From contig JAKSXM010000007.1 of assembly GCA_022575985.1 (NCBI GenBank), positions 11,906,501-11,970,500 of the forward strand: a stretch of 64,000 bases of DNA, written 5' to 3'. Made by a program: the position numbers and the translations under genes. The DNA comes from Anagrus nilaparvatae (lineage: Eukaryota; Arthropoda; Insecta; Hymenoptera; Mymaridae). The notes beneath the pieces are model-generated. The model saw only the letters and a program-made list of their open reading frames with translations, was not told where the DNA came from and did not search any database. Shown here piece after piece: positions 1 to 12,426 of the stretch (position 1 is its first letter; each line of letters begins with the position of its first letter).

Positions 1-85
1 ACTATTTTTTCTTGAGGGGTCGTTCAAATAAAAACGTAACGCTGATAAGATGGATGGGTATTCAAAAAAAGACTGCTTACAAAAT

Positions 86-355
86 AACGGGTCAAAACAT
101 AGGCTAGGTTTCGTTTCGATTGATAACGACAAAAATTTTTTATGTTGAAAAAACTTAATTTTCAAAAAAAAAATTTTTATCAAATTTTTAAAAAAAACCA
201 AAAAAACAAAAAACCGAGGAAAAATTTTACTATAAAAAAGAATTTCATTCGATTCGGGTATATCTTTTACGTATCCACCTAAATTTTCAAGCTAATCAGC
301 TCGATCTGTCAAAAGTTACAATCATTTTTCGAAAATTATAAAAGTTTAGGACTAA
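86..355 (+). mobile_element. Helitron-like copy 0 (left part only)
   Basis: This stretch repeats the internal block found at about 500-770, 1285-1550, 2055-2320 and 2528-2790, starting with the shared word ACGGGTCAAAACATAGGCTA. It stops at a (TCCTA)n tract and lacks the 3' half seen in the full copies. It is the first member of a head-to-tail array. Bases 1-85 show nothing I recognise. Confidence 0.6.
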
Positions 356-395
356 TCCTATCCTATCCTATCCTATCCTATCCTATCCTATCCTA
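356..395 (+). repeat. (TCCTA)8 microsatellite
   Basis: Eight perfect TCCTA units. The unit equals the first five bases of the Helitron 5' end (TCCTATATATAT), so the tract looks like an expansion of that terminus. Confidence 0.95.
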
Positions 396-1149
396 TATAT
401 ATATAAATCTTTAATTATGTGTTTGTGTGTGTGTCCGAACGCGATAAACGAGAACATGATAAAAGCTACAGACATGGGGTTTAAGGCAAAAGACGGCAAA
501 AATTACGGGTCAAAACATAGGCTAGGTTTCGTTTCGATTGATAACGACAAAAATTTTTTATGTTGAAAAAACTGAATTTGCAAGAAAAAAATTTTTATTA
601 AATTTTCAAAAAAAACCAAAAAAAACGGAAAACCGAGGAAAAATTTTACCATCAAAAAGAATTTTATTCGATTCAGGCATATTTTTTACGTATCCACCTA
701 AATTTTCAAGCTAATTGGCTCGATCTGTCAAAAGTTACAATCATTTTTCAAAAATTATAAAAGTTTAGGAATAATATTATATATATTCGTAATTCTTACT
801 GGTTACTAATTTAGTAGATCAATAGAGTAATTAAAAGAAACTTGTACAGGTATTATCAGGGTGAATCCTAGAATTGGTAGTTGAGGGAAGCAACTGCCAC
901 TTGCGGATCCTAGGGAAGGGTACTCAAGCTTTGTATCGCTGATCACTAATTATCCGCCTTAGTTCCAACGTCCGTAATTTTTATGATTTAGTAAATTTTA
1001 GATAATAAGTAAGGTAAAAAAGGTTGTTATACAAACTATTGAGTAAGCTAAAACAACATATCTTTGAAAAAATGAAGTTGCAGGGGTCCAGGGGGGCGCA
1101 GCCCCCTTGGCGGTTGCCGAGGTGAGCGAAGCGAGCCGGAGGCAGCTAG
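391..1149 (+). mobile_element. Helitron-like non-autonomous element, copy 1
   Basis: The copy starts with TCCTATATATATATAAATC and ends in CTAG at 1146-1149. Both are Helitron hallmarks (5' TC, 3' CTRR). A GC-rich block with a GGGGGC/GCCCCC stem lies 40-60 bases before the end. The next copy starts at the very next base. No Rep/helicase coding sequence is visible, so it is non-autonomous. Confidence 0.75.
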
Positions 1150-1929
1150 TCCTATATATATATAAATCTTTAATTTTGTATGATTGTTTGTTTGTTTGTT
1201 TGTTTGTTTGTTTGTCCGAAATGGATAAACTAGAAAACGATAAAAGGTAGAGACGCGGGGTTTACGGCAAAAGATGGCAAAAATTACGGGTCAAAACATA
1301 GGCTAGGTTTCGTTTCGATTGATAACGACAAAAAATTTTTATGTTGAAAAAAATTAATTTTCAAGAAAAAAATTTTTATCAAATTTTCAAAAAAAAACAA
1401 AAAAACAAAAAATCGAGGAAAAATTTTACTATCAAAAAGAATTTCATTCGATTCGGGTATATTTTTTACGTATCCACCTAAATTTTCAAGGCGATCGGTT
1501 CTATCTATCAAAAGTTACAATAATTTTTCGAAAATTATAAAAGTTTAGGACTAATATTATATATATTTCTAATTTTTATCAGCCACTGATGTAGTAACTG
1601 AATATAGAAACTAAAAGAAGCTTGAATAGCTATTATCAGACAGAACCCTAGAATGGGTATTCGAGGGAAACAATGAACACTTGTGGATCCTATGGAAGGG
1701 TAGCTAAGCTTTGTATTGCTGATTACTAATTATCTGTCTGGGTTCATATGCCCGTAATTTTTATGATTTAGTAAATTTTAGATAATACTTCGAATAAAAA
1801 AGGTTATTTTACAAAATATTAAGTAACCTAAAACAACATATTTTTGGAAAAATAAAGCCGCAGGGGTCCAGGGGGGCGCAGCCCCCATGGTGGCTGCCGG
1901 GGCGAGCGAAGCGAGCCGGTGGCAGCTAG
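1150..1929 (+). mobile_element. Helitron-like non-autonomous element, copy 2
   Basis: Complete 780-bp unit: TCCTATATA at 1150 and CTAG at 1926-1929, with a (TTTG)n tract near the 5' end and the GC-rich 3' block. It is joined without spacer to copy 1 on the left and to a copy lacking the first bases on the right. Confidence 0.78.
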
Positions 1930-2321
1930 TATATATATAAATCTTTAATTTTGTATGTTTGTTTGTTTGTTTGTTTGTTTGTCCGACATGGATAAACTAC
2001 AAAACGATAAAAGGTAGAGACGCGGGGTTTACGGCAAAAGATGGCAAAAATTACGGGTCAAAACATAGGCTAGGTTTCGTTTCGATTGATAACTACAACA
2101 ATTTTTTATGTTGAAAAAACTGAATTTTCAAGAAAAAAATTTTTATCAAATTTTTAAAAAAAACCAAAAAAACATAAAACCGAGGAAAAATTTTATTATC
2201 AAAAAGAATTTCATTCGATTCAGGTATATTTTTTACGTATCCACCTAAATTTTCAAGCTAATCGGCTTGATCTGTCAAAAGTTACAATCATTTTTCGAAA
2301 ATTATAAAAGTTTAGGACTAA
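1930..2321 (+). mobile_element. Helitron-like copy 3 (left half)
   Basis: Starts at TATATATATAAATC directly after the CTAG of copy 2, missing the TCC of the canonical end. It carries the shared 5' half and then breaks off at the second (TCCTA)n tract, at the same internal word (TTTAGGACTAA) where copy 0 breaks off. Confidence 0.65.
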
Positions 2322-2396
2322 TCCTATCCTATCCTATCCTATCCTATCCTATCCTATCCTATCCTATCCTATCCTATCCTATCCTATCCTATCCTA
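2322..2396 (+). repeat. (TCCTA)15 microsatellite
   Basis: Fifteen perfect TCCTA units, 75 bp, placed exactly between the break of copy 3 and the TATATATGTATAAATC start of copy 4. It matches the tract at 356-395 in unit and context but is nearly twice as long. Confidence 0.95.
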
Positions 2397-3140
2397 TATA
2401 TGTATAAATCTTTAATTTTGTATGTTTGTTTGTTTGTTTGTTTGTTTGTTTGTTTGTCCGACATGGATAAACTACAAAACGATAAAAGGTAGAGACGCAG
2501 GGTTTACGGCAAAAGATAGCCAAAATTACGGGTCAAAACATAGGCTAGGTTTCGTTTCGATTGATAGCTACAACAATTTTTTATGTTGAAAAAACTGAAT
2601 TTTCAAGAAAAATTTTTATCAAATTTTTAAAAAAAACCAAAAAAACAAAAAACTGAGGAAAAATTTTACTTTTAAAAAGAATTTCATTCGATTCGGGTAT
2701 ATTTTTTACGTATCCACCTAAATTTTCAAGGCGATCGGTTCGATCTGTCAAAAGATACAATAATTTTTCGAAAATTATAAAAGTTTAGGACTAATATTAT
2801 ATATATTTCTAGTTTTTATCAGTCACTGAATGAGTAACTGAATATAGTAACTAAAAGAAACTTGAACAGCTTTTATCATCAAGCAGAACCCTAGAATGGA
2901 TAGTCGAGGGACACAACGACTGCTTGTGGATCCTATGGAAGGGTAGCGAAGCTTTGTATTGCTGATCACTAATTATTAGTCTGGGTTTGTATGCCCGTAA
3001 TTTTTATGATCCAGTAAATTTTAGATAATACTTAAGGTAAAAACAGGGTTATTTTACAAAATATTGAGTAACATAAAACAACATATTTTTGGAAAAATAT
3101 AGTCGCAGGGGCCCAGGCGAAGCGAGCCGGAGGCAGCTAG
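2392..3140 (+). mobile_element. Helitron-like non-autonomous element, copy 4
   Basis: Contains the whole internal sequence of copies 1 and 2 and ends in GGAGGCAGCTAG at 3140. The GC-rich 3' block is shortened by about 35 bases compared with copies 1 and 2. It is the last unit of the array; the following CATCGC is unrelated sequence. Confidence 0.72.
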
Positions 3141-3246
3141 CATCGCTATAAAGCAGAATTATGCCTAAATATTTTAGGAGGGAATTTTTCAAGGTATAAA
3201 GAGTTAGAAAAAAAATTTTTTAAAATTTTGAGATTTGGAAAAATCT

Positions 3247-3611
3247 AATTCGATCCCCTACCTTAACCGAAAATCAAAAATATTTTTCATAGCTCAATGA
3301 AATTTTTTTTTTTTTTTCATAGCTCTATGAAATTTTATTTTTTTTCATAGCTCTATGAAATTTTTTTTTTTTTTTTTTCATAGCCCTATGAAATTTTATT
3401 TTTTTTTCATAGCTCTATGAAATTTTATTTTTTTTCATAGCTCTATGAAATTTTTTTTTTTTTTCATAGCCCTATGAAATTTTATTTTTTTTTCATAGCT
3501 CTATGAAATTTAATTTTTTTTTCATAGCTCTATGAAATTTAATTTTTTTTTCATAGCTCTATGAAATTTTATTTTATCGGCTATGAAAGAATTAAGGTAG
3601 GGGATCGAATT
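3247..3611. repeat. inverted repeat enclosing a minisatellite
   Basis: A perfect 20-bp inverted pair bounds the block: AATTCGATCCCCTACCTTAA at 3247-3266 and its reverse complement at 3592-3611. Everything between is the palindromic minisatellite plus short joining sequence, so the unit looks like a fold-back or MITE whose centre has been filled by tandem amplification. Confidence 0.85.
3288..3567. repeat. palindromic ~29-bp minisatellite, 10 units
   Basis: Ten units of CATAGCTCTATGAAAT plus a T-rich linker start at 3288, 3318, 3346, 3379, 3408, 3436, 3465, 3494, 3523 and 3552. The core TTCATAGCTCTATGAA is itself a near palindrome. Variants are CATAGCCC (third-type units) and CATAGCTCAATG (first unit). 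A final half unit, GGCTATGAAA, lies at 3579-3588. Confidence 0.9.
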
Positions 3612-3950
3612 GGAAAGGCGTTTTTGAAGACATTTTTATTTATTTAATTTCTCAGCCCCTTTATTAGTTATCAGTTTGAAATTTTTTTTATGCATTAATA
3701 AGGCATTTATACACATGAACAAATTTTTTTTTTAATTTTTATAATTAGTTACATTTATAGAGGGCGCCAAAGTACAGGTGTTGAAAATCCATTCGGTCCA
3801 TTGCGGATAGTTAATCTCAGGATTGGCATGTCCGAATCAAAAAAATCAAAAAGATTCTTAATAAGTGATGAGTCTCACTGAACAATTTACCTAAAATAGA
3901 TAAAAAACCTAAAAAATAAAAAAATGGGCAAGCCGGAAAAAAAATTTTTT

Positions 3951-4246
3951 TTGAAAACGGAGATTTTCCTTCTGACCCGGAGAAGGGTTGATACCATATT
4001 CGGCGTCATCTTTGATGACGGAGGTAATCCCCTTATGATCCAGACCAAACCATCGGTCAAATATTTGGGAGACTTCTTGGAAAACAAGTTGACCTATAAT
4101 AGACAATTCCAGCAGGCCTGTGAAAAGGCTGGCCGGGTGACAAAGACCCTTTCGTGGCTGATGACGAACATCGGCGGTCCCAGATCAGAGAAGAGGAGGC
4201 TGTTGATGACGACAGTCAACTCCATCTTGCTCTACGGTGCAGAGAT
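3951..4246 (+). pseudogene. LINE reverse-transcriptase fragment
   Basis: About 295 bp nearly identical to 15871-16163 of the LINE further right. It encodes the stretch after the YADD motif (KTEIFLLTRRRVDTIFG up to SILLYGAE). It is open in frame but has no catalytic core, endonuclease or zinc knuckle. The frame continues into unrelated sequence and stops at 4320-4322. It is a short piece of the same R1/jockey-type family, not a gene. Confidence 0.85.
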
Positions 4247-4324
4247 TTTTTTCCCTGGGCTTTTGGGGCCACCCGAGATTTCGGTTTCGACCATTTTGAC
4301 CTCCTTGTGGTGTAAATTATAACA

Positions 4325-7300
4325 GGGGTGCTTACGAGTACACCAATAGGAGTATTACCCCCGTAAATGGTTTACTGATATTTATTTAATTTCCATGCCT
4401 TTTAATACAGCTTTCAAGCTAATAATTTTTAAAACATTTAAAAAAATTTTGTTTTATACCTTTTGCATAATTATTTTTTGAGGTAAGTCAAGTATTAGTA
4501 CTTAGAAAAATAAATTCTTTAAAAGTTTTAATACTAATTATTTAATTTTTTATTATTATTTTTATAAAAATATAAATTGGGATATATAACAATTTTTTAA
4601 GAAAATCACAAATTTAAAACCGTAGTAAGTATACTAAGTATAAATTTTAAAAAGAGTGCAAATTTATTTATTCTTTTGTTCAATTTACATTAAAAAGTAA
4701 ATAACTGCTTATGGGTTAAAAATTATTTTTTTTTCTAGTACGCTTTTTTTGACTATTTTTCCTTTTTTTTAAGCTTCAACGGAAAATACCCGGAAAAATA
4801 TTCATGGATTCGTAATGCCAGGGAAATTTCAGATAAAAAAAAATCCAAGACCGACTTGAAGCTTCGGGTCAGGTAGACCGATATGCAGCTTGCAGGGAAA
4901 ATATTGTGAATTTAATAAAATTTTGAATCATGAGCCTGAGCAAAATTGCCTAAACACAAATAATATCTCGAATATTTTATTACATGCGATTTATACAATA
5001 AATTATATAAAATACACAAATTAAAATCAGGTTAATATAGTTAATGCATATAAAATTAATAAATGCACAGATTTTTTGATTTGCTAAAATATAGGTCATC
5101 TCATATACAATCATCTCATACCTTAATCAAGACGTAAACAGATAAATATGTTAATATAGTACAAAGTGCTGCACCATAAACGTGAAAATAAATTAATTTA
5201 TGTATACCTAAAAATTAAAAAAAGCAAACTTTTTAAGTACAACTTTTTTTTATAATTTAAAAAAATTTAATTTAATTAATTAGAAAAGAAAATATATATA
5301 TGTAATAATTTAATTTTAATTACAAATGTTATTTAAAAATTGATTAGCTTAATTATCCTATAATTATCATGTTTTTCACGTTATTAAAGCTTATTATTCA
5401 TTATTTTATTATCTATCTTAATCATATATATATATATATATAAATTAAATTAAAATTGAATAGTTTAATTTTTATAAAATTCTGTAATTAATTTAACTTT
5501 ATTAAAATATAATAAAACGATAAATTTAAACATTTTTTTTCAGTTAAATAAATAAATGTGATTACTGTAGATTACAAAAATTGTATGCTATAAAATTTTT
5601 TACTATTAAATTGAAATTTTATTAAATGAAATGTGTATGCATAAAAATCTGGAAATGCTATTAAAATAGGTCAAAAATACAAAAATTTTGAAATTTTAAA
5701 CTGGCTACTGAATTCTAGAATATCAAATTTTAGGGTCAATAAAAATGAAAGATTACCCAGCTAAAAAAATATAGAAATGTTTTTACAGAAATTTTCGTCA
5801 GACTTGTGCCAGAAATATAAAAAAATTACACTAATTATAAACTATTACTTCCTTGTTAAATTTACAATAATAATACAAAGTGCCAAGGTTCAGGCTCAAT
5901 TAAATAGTTGTATATATATGTAAGAATTTATCATCGTCAGACCTAATTAAAAAGTAGGTAGGTAACAAGAAACTTCCGTTCCGTTCTGGAAACTCGACAA
6001 TCTTGTTATATATAGGTAGAATTATTTTATATTCAATTTATTGTTTACTTTTATTTTTTTTATGCTTCAGGACATCATAATACGTAATATTTTTTTATTG
6101 TCAAAATAATAATAATAATAATAATTTTAATTAAAAAATTAACAATTTATGACGTATTATTGTTAAATTTTTCTAATTTTGTATGACGGAAACTATCAAA
6201 TTATGAAACGTACTCAGTAAAATGTATAAACAAAATTTTTTCTTTTTTTTTTTGGTTTTTTAAAAATCTTTTATAAAAAAACAATGGTCATAATAATAAA
6301 GATAAGTGCAGTCTTATTAAATTTTTGTCTTTTATTGTGCCCATCAACGCATTTGATGGTGAAAGCATGACGAAAATAACAAAAATAATATGTTGAATTT
6401 CCTAATGATTTTGACTTTTTTATATTTCCCTGTATAATTCATTTTCATAAGATTACTGTTTTAGAAAGAAATTCGTAATCAAGAAAAACCAGAAACATTT
6501 AAATTAAATTATAAAAGTTAATTTTTTAATAAATTTTTTAATAAAATTTTTAATTATATAAAACAACTTCTTTATAAATTAGATTTTAAGTTTGGATTAT
6601 GAATGTTACCTAGAAACTACATTAAATTGATTCAAAGTAGTTTTTACGATAATAAATGCAATTTGCAATTACTAGTAGCAAAATTATAGCTTTCAAAAAT
6701 TTCATTTGATTTTTCAAAAGGAAAATAGTAATTACTGCCTTTTTTTATAGAACTTATTAAATAATTTAGTTATTCATTGCAAATGAGCAAATGAAGTGCA
6801 AAAATTTATTTAAAAATATCCCTGAGACTCTTTTGTAATCATTTTCCTCAACCCTTTAATAAAACCTTTTTATTTCGTAATCACTTCTTTTGTTCATAGG
6901 TCCATAAAACTTTCCAACTAGTTTTTGCATTTTTTGGGTCACTGAATACAAAAATGGAATCCAGTTTTACTGAAAACAATCCAACTGATCACGATAGGAA
7001 TTTTCAGGCTATTTTTTACTGGTTTTTAAAGATTTTTGTATGTTTTTTGGGACACATATGATATCAATTTTTACTGCGTTAATTAAATTTAATTTCAATA
7101 TTAAAATAACAAAAAATATTAAAGAATCTCATATTTTAAAAATATTTAGGTATTTCAAAATGGTTGTTAAAAAAATTATTATATTTTCTAAGGATAGGCA
7201 TAAAAGTTTAACTACAGTAAAGAGTAATCTAGTCCATTTATCATTTCTGAGAATAAAGAATAAATCACCAAATTAAAAAAAATGAAGATTTTGATAAATT

Positions 7301-10300
7301 ATAAATATTTTGTGGATTTATACACGAAAACAATAATTAGCAGACAGTAATTATCCCCAATTACCCTAGATATGAATCAAATAACATTTTTAAAAAAAGA
7401 ATTTTAATGCAGTAATTGATAATTTATATCAAAAAATAATAACCCTAAACAACGTCAAAAAAAAAAATAAGGACAAATAAATAACAGATTATTTTTTTAT
7501 TACTAACTTGCATGTTTGGATGTAATGTTTTTTTTATTTATTTAATAAGCTAACAGTATTCTCCTTGTATTTATTTATCATGTAATTTACACCAAAAAAT
7601 AAGAGAGGAAATATAAAATCAGGATATTGAAGGTTTTTTTAGTTAAAATGAATAAAGTCATATTTTTCAAACTATGAGATTTATTAATGCATTTGACATT
7701 GCATTATAAAAATTACTTCTTTTTGTTAAGAAAAGCAAGATGACGTTGGCTGCTTCGATTTCCATTATAAACCTCTTTTTGCTTGGCATGAAAGATATCA
7801 TTTCCAAGATTCTTCTGAAACACGCTGTTTGCAAAAATTTATTAATAAATTGTCTTATAAAAAATATTAAAAATTATGAAATTTTAAGAAAAATAAAATT
7901 TATAACACATGCAACGAACGTGGAATATATTTGTTTTTTGTAATACTTTTAAGTATATTATAAATACCTTAGTACTATCACCTAAAACCTTAACTATAGT
8001 AAATTAAAAAAGTAAATTTCTTAAACCTAAAATATTTTAAGCCCCTAAAAGAGCCCATTTAATTATGAAGTTCTAATCACAAATTATTCAAAGTACCCAA
8101 ATCGAAATTATCCTTTTTTACCCCTTTCCCTAAAAGTAAACATTCTTCATTCTCAAGGACCCTCCTGTATTTGCAACCTTGCCCTTACCGAAAACCCCTT
8201 CATGATTATTTTTTACAAACTCCAGTGTATATTTTACTGCATTATAAAAGGAGCTACATATAGAGAAAATAAAATATTGATCGATTAAGTGAAAAAGCTG
8301 GGTAAATTATTAAAATTTTACTTGAATTTTAATAATATATTTTATGACCCATGACCAAAAAAATAATGGATAACCTAGATCTTACGTACAGTGTCTAGGG
8401 CATTCTGTTTTTGTGGTCAATAGTCGTAAATATACTATTTTTCATCAATAATTTATTAAAAATTACCGATTTTTTATCCAAAAAACGCTAATTTTTATCG
8501 CTTTCGAATAAAAAACCATGTGTAACCATGAAGCAAAATATTGGGTTTAACCTTTAAATGCTAATTGCACTTACTCGTGCAACTGCACTAGCGGTCAAAA
8601 CCTATATTTTGTCTCAGGGCTAACAAATAAGGACAATAATTTACACAAAATGGGCAAAAAAGACAGGACTTCCAGGTTAGAAATTGGCCTTTCTTACCCA
8701 ATTTGTATAATAACTATTTCTACAACAGTGGTAAGAAAACTCATTTTTACTGGCTACGTATTAGCAAGAAAACTCGTACTTTCTTACCACTGACAAGAAT
8801 ATCAGATTTTTAACTGGGCCTTAGAAAAATGTATTTTACCAAATGCTTACATTTGATAAAATAAACATTTCTAAAGCAAAGTGAAAAATGTAATTTTTTT
8901 TGCTAAGGGCAATAACGACTATCCATCGAAATTCGAATGAGTACATTATTGCCCACTAGCAGAGAAGAAAACATTAGCGTATTGACAAACCAACTAATGT
9001 ATTAGAAAAAACCCGAAAATTTTTACAAAATTTAAAATATTTAGCCCGATAAAAAATTTAATTTCTTAAAAAAACTAATAACATTAAGAATAATTACTAA
9101 AATAATAAAAAATGCATTATTTTAAAAATACGATGCATTATAATTTATATCAAACTGACGTAATAATTACTAACATATAGATTTATAAATGTGCATTAAG
9201 AGCTATTTGAAAGCTCTATAAACACACATATAATGTTATATATGGAAGCTTACGTTCATTTTATAAATTATAGTGACACATATGTTTATGCAAAATATTA
9301 TTATTCATTAAAACTTTTTTATTATTATTGCTTTTAGTTAAATTATATTTAATTTATTTTAATAATGTACAGCTTTCCGCGTCAACCCATGAGGTACTGT
9401 ACTATTGAGACGCGTTCCCATTATTTTACATGGCGGGTATCCCCAATAGGCCTACACCATGCCAAACTTTATTATTATTTTTTATAAATAATTGTTTGGA
9501 ATACTTTTTTTTTCACTGTAATATTAATAAAACAGATGTAATTAGTAATTTGAAATTAATAGTTTCAATATTTGGATATTTTATTTTAAGTTTGTGTGAT
9601 TCAATTTGTATTGGTCGATGTTATTTGTTATAATTACAAATAATTTTGCAATTATTTGCAATAGATTGCAATCAAAACTCATATTCTCTGTATATTTTAC
9701 AAAGCTATAACACGTATTGCATAAAGTTTAATAAACATGTAAGCTCAAATTTATATCTAAAATTTATTTATTTTTCACCTTTTTTGGTTTTAAAGAAATT
9801 TATTTTCCAAAAAAATAATATTTTTAAAATTTCAGTTTTTGAAATTGTTTTATTAAATTGTAACACACTTTATACGTGAACTCATTTCTTTTATTTACTT
9901 CATTTATAAATCCGCACAAGAAAAATGTAAATGTAATCCTAAACGACAAATTAATGTAAATTAAAAACACAATATTTTGCAACAAAATGAAACTAATTTA
10001 TTTAAAAATATTTTAAATCGAATTTACTTTATGTAAATTATTTTCTTTTTTACTATAAAAGTGAAAAATAAAGCCATTTACAAAAAAATATTAGCTTGTT
10101 GTGTGTATTGCATTAGTTCATTAAAAAATGAAAATTCGGTTTTTATAGACAAAATTTGTGGTTGGCATGTAATTAAGGTATTTTTATTCAGAGGTTGTTT
10201 AGAAAACGATTTTTTACTTTTTTTCGTCACAATTTGCTTTTGTGTCATCTTTATTTAAAATTAAAAAAAATAATAATAATCATAGTGAATTTCCTTGCAA

Positions 10301-10500
10301 AATTTTCGACAGATAAAAATACATTCTGCGACCAATGAGCTTTTATATATATTTTTAAATCTGTTGTGGCGAAAAACTCGCTTTTGTAAAAAAATAATAA
10401 AACGTACTGCAAACCATTATTTTAATTTTACATAAAGCTTTACAGAAAGTTTGTCTTTCTTAACATAAATGAAATTTTCTTATTACTTTAAAATTTCCTT
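4325..10500. other. AT-rich intergenic DNA, no gene seen
   Basis: Long AT-rich stretch with poly(A)/poly(T) runs, (AT)n near 5425-5442 and (AAT)n near 6105-6123. Open frames of 65-78 codons near 7040, 7740, 9430, 9646 and 10061 have no recognisable domain and biased low-complexity composition, and I do not consider them genes. At 8700-8800 there is a short diffuse inverted motif (TGGTAAGAAA / TTTCTTACCA). Confidence 0.6.
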
Positions 10501-10504
10501 TCTT

Positions 10505-10650
10505 AAATATGCCGAAAAAGACGTTTTTTTTCGTCGCTGACACAGAAAAATTTTATACGGCCCTTATCCATAAATAAAAAATGTCCGGAATTGCAAATTT
10601 ACCTGCGATTTAGGCCATTCTTTGCTTTTCTGGACACGAGCAGTAAATAC
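10505..10650. repeat. dispersed hairpin repeat, copy 1
   Basis: Two imperfect inverted arms, ATCCATAAATAAAAAATGTC (about 10567) and CATTCTTTGCTTTTCTGGAC (about 10616), flank a short centre. The same arms and flanking words (CCCTTATCCATAAATAAA, GGACACGAGC) recur near 18126-18240 and 23913-24000, so this is a dispersed MITE-like family. Confidence 0.75.
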
Positions 10651-10659
10651 ACTATTTTA

Positions 10660-12410
10660 ATAAAGCACACATATAAAAAAGCAAATTAAAAAAAATATTT
10701 GTCCGACTTTCGAATGATAATATCTACATCTCTGTAAAATTTTTATTGACTTTTTTTTTACTAAATTGCACCAATTTGTGTAAGAAGCTAAAAACATGAA
10801 ACTTTTATTTTTAATAAAACGGTTTTAAAGTATACTTAAGCTTTTTAAAACGCCAAAAAAAATATTACTTTACACATTAATTAATAATTAAATAAACAAA
10901 AAGCAAATTTTTTTAATAAGTGTCTTGAAAAGAATAATAACTGACTTTTATAAATCAAATATATATTATACGAAATAACGGATTTTTTCGTCAAAAATTT
11001 TTCACTAATTACACAATTTCTTGCTTTTTTTAAAAAAATTATTTTATTTATTAATGACCATTGAATCACGCAAACTTATTTAAAATAAAATAAAAGGAAA
11101 AATAAAATAAAGTATTATAGAGATACTTACCCCAATTATATTTTTTAACGAGTAAATAAATTTTTTGGAGGTCTCTAAATTTTTAAGTAACTACTTCCTG
11201 TGAAATCCAAAATGCTTTTGACCTAAAGATACTAAAAAATGTTAGCTTTAAAAATGAACATTTTCCCACTCTATGATTTTATCACATACGTCTTTAAAGC
11301 TATTTGTTGCGTGTAGCTTAGATGTACATACGATGCACGCAAATGGGGGATGTTTCTACGGGGGTGTGCGCATACCCCTGTAATTTACTCATTGTTAGTT
11401 TAAAAATATATATAGTATATGTTGCTACTTTTATTATATTACTTTCTTTAATTAAATTTTGTCATCTAATTTATACTTAAATATTTTATGTTTCAAATGC
11501 CGCCATTCAGATGCAGTTCGTTACGTCATTTCATTAAGTTATTGGTTGCAATAGTAATTTATTGTTGAAATTTCAATACACGAATACTTGCATCGGTAAA
11601 TTTTTCTTTTCTATTTTATATGCTTTAGCTCATTTTAACTAAAAACAGACAAAAACTTTAAAAAAGTTAGTTCATCACTAATATAACTGAAAAAATCCAC
11701 AGAAAGATTGAGCTTATAATCATCAAACTTTTGAAGAAAAAAAATGAACGCCAATACGTTTTTTCGTGTACTTTAGATCATATATAGTCATGAACAAATC
11801 ATGAACGTTTAAAAATGCAGTTTTTTTTTATTTAAAATTTTGAGTATCAGATCCAAAAAATTTCTTTAAACGAGGTTCCAAAAACTAGTACTCCCATAGA
11901 AATAAATTAGGTACTACGTCCAAAGCCAAAAAAAAATTTTGTGTTTTTTGTATTTTTTTGTGAAAAAAATTTTGGGAAAAAAATTAAAAAAAAATTAATT
12001 ATCAGATTCGAGATATCGAGTAAAAACTATACTTCTTATAGATATAAGTACTTTCGTAGAAATAAATGAGGTATTACATAAAAAAAATGAAATTTATGTG
12101 GGCAAGTGCTTGCATAAACTTTTTATTTTTAATTAGAAAAAATTGACAGTAATTATTTTTTAATGTTATAACTAAAATTTCAACAAATATTAAATTATAA
12201 ATTATATATGTATGGCCATTTTTATCAAATTTTTGAGAACTGCTCGTTAACCAACAGATCTAAATAAATTAAACGCTGAATAAGAAAATCTTAAAATCTG
12301 TAAAATTATTATGAAAGGATATTATTACGATTTGTTATTTAATAATATAAAATAATAATAAGATTTTTTTCAAAAGGAGGTAGTCCAGTTAGAGTACTTT
12401 TAATCTGCGC
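10660..12410. other. AT-rich intergenic DNA with a degenerate repeat
   Basis: No gene seen. The part from about 11870 to 12110 shares words such as ACTCCCATAGAAATAAATTA and AGGTACTAC with 27235-27430, so it belongs to a diverged dispersed repeat without recognisable ends. Confidence 0.5.
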
Positions 12411-12426
12411 TCACGGTGCACCAGAA

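Noticed and set aside
3288..3567. Regularly spaced repeats that could suggest a CRISPR-like array
   Set aside because: The linkers are T-rich and nearly identical, not unique spacers, and the sequence is from an animal genome. It is a minisatellite.
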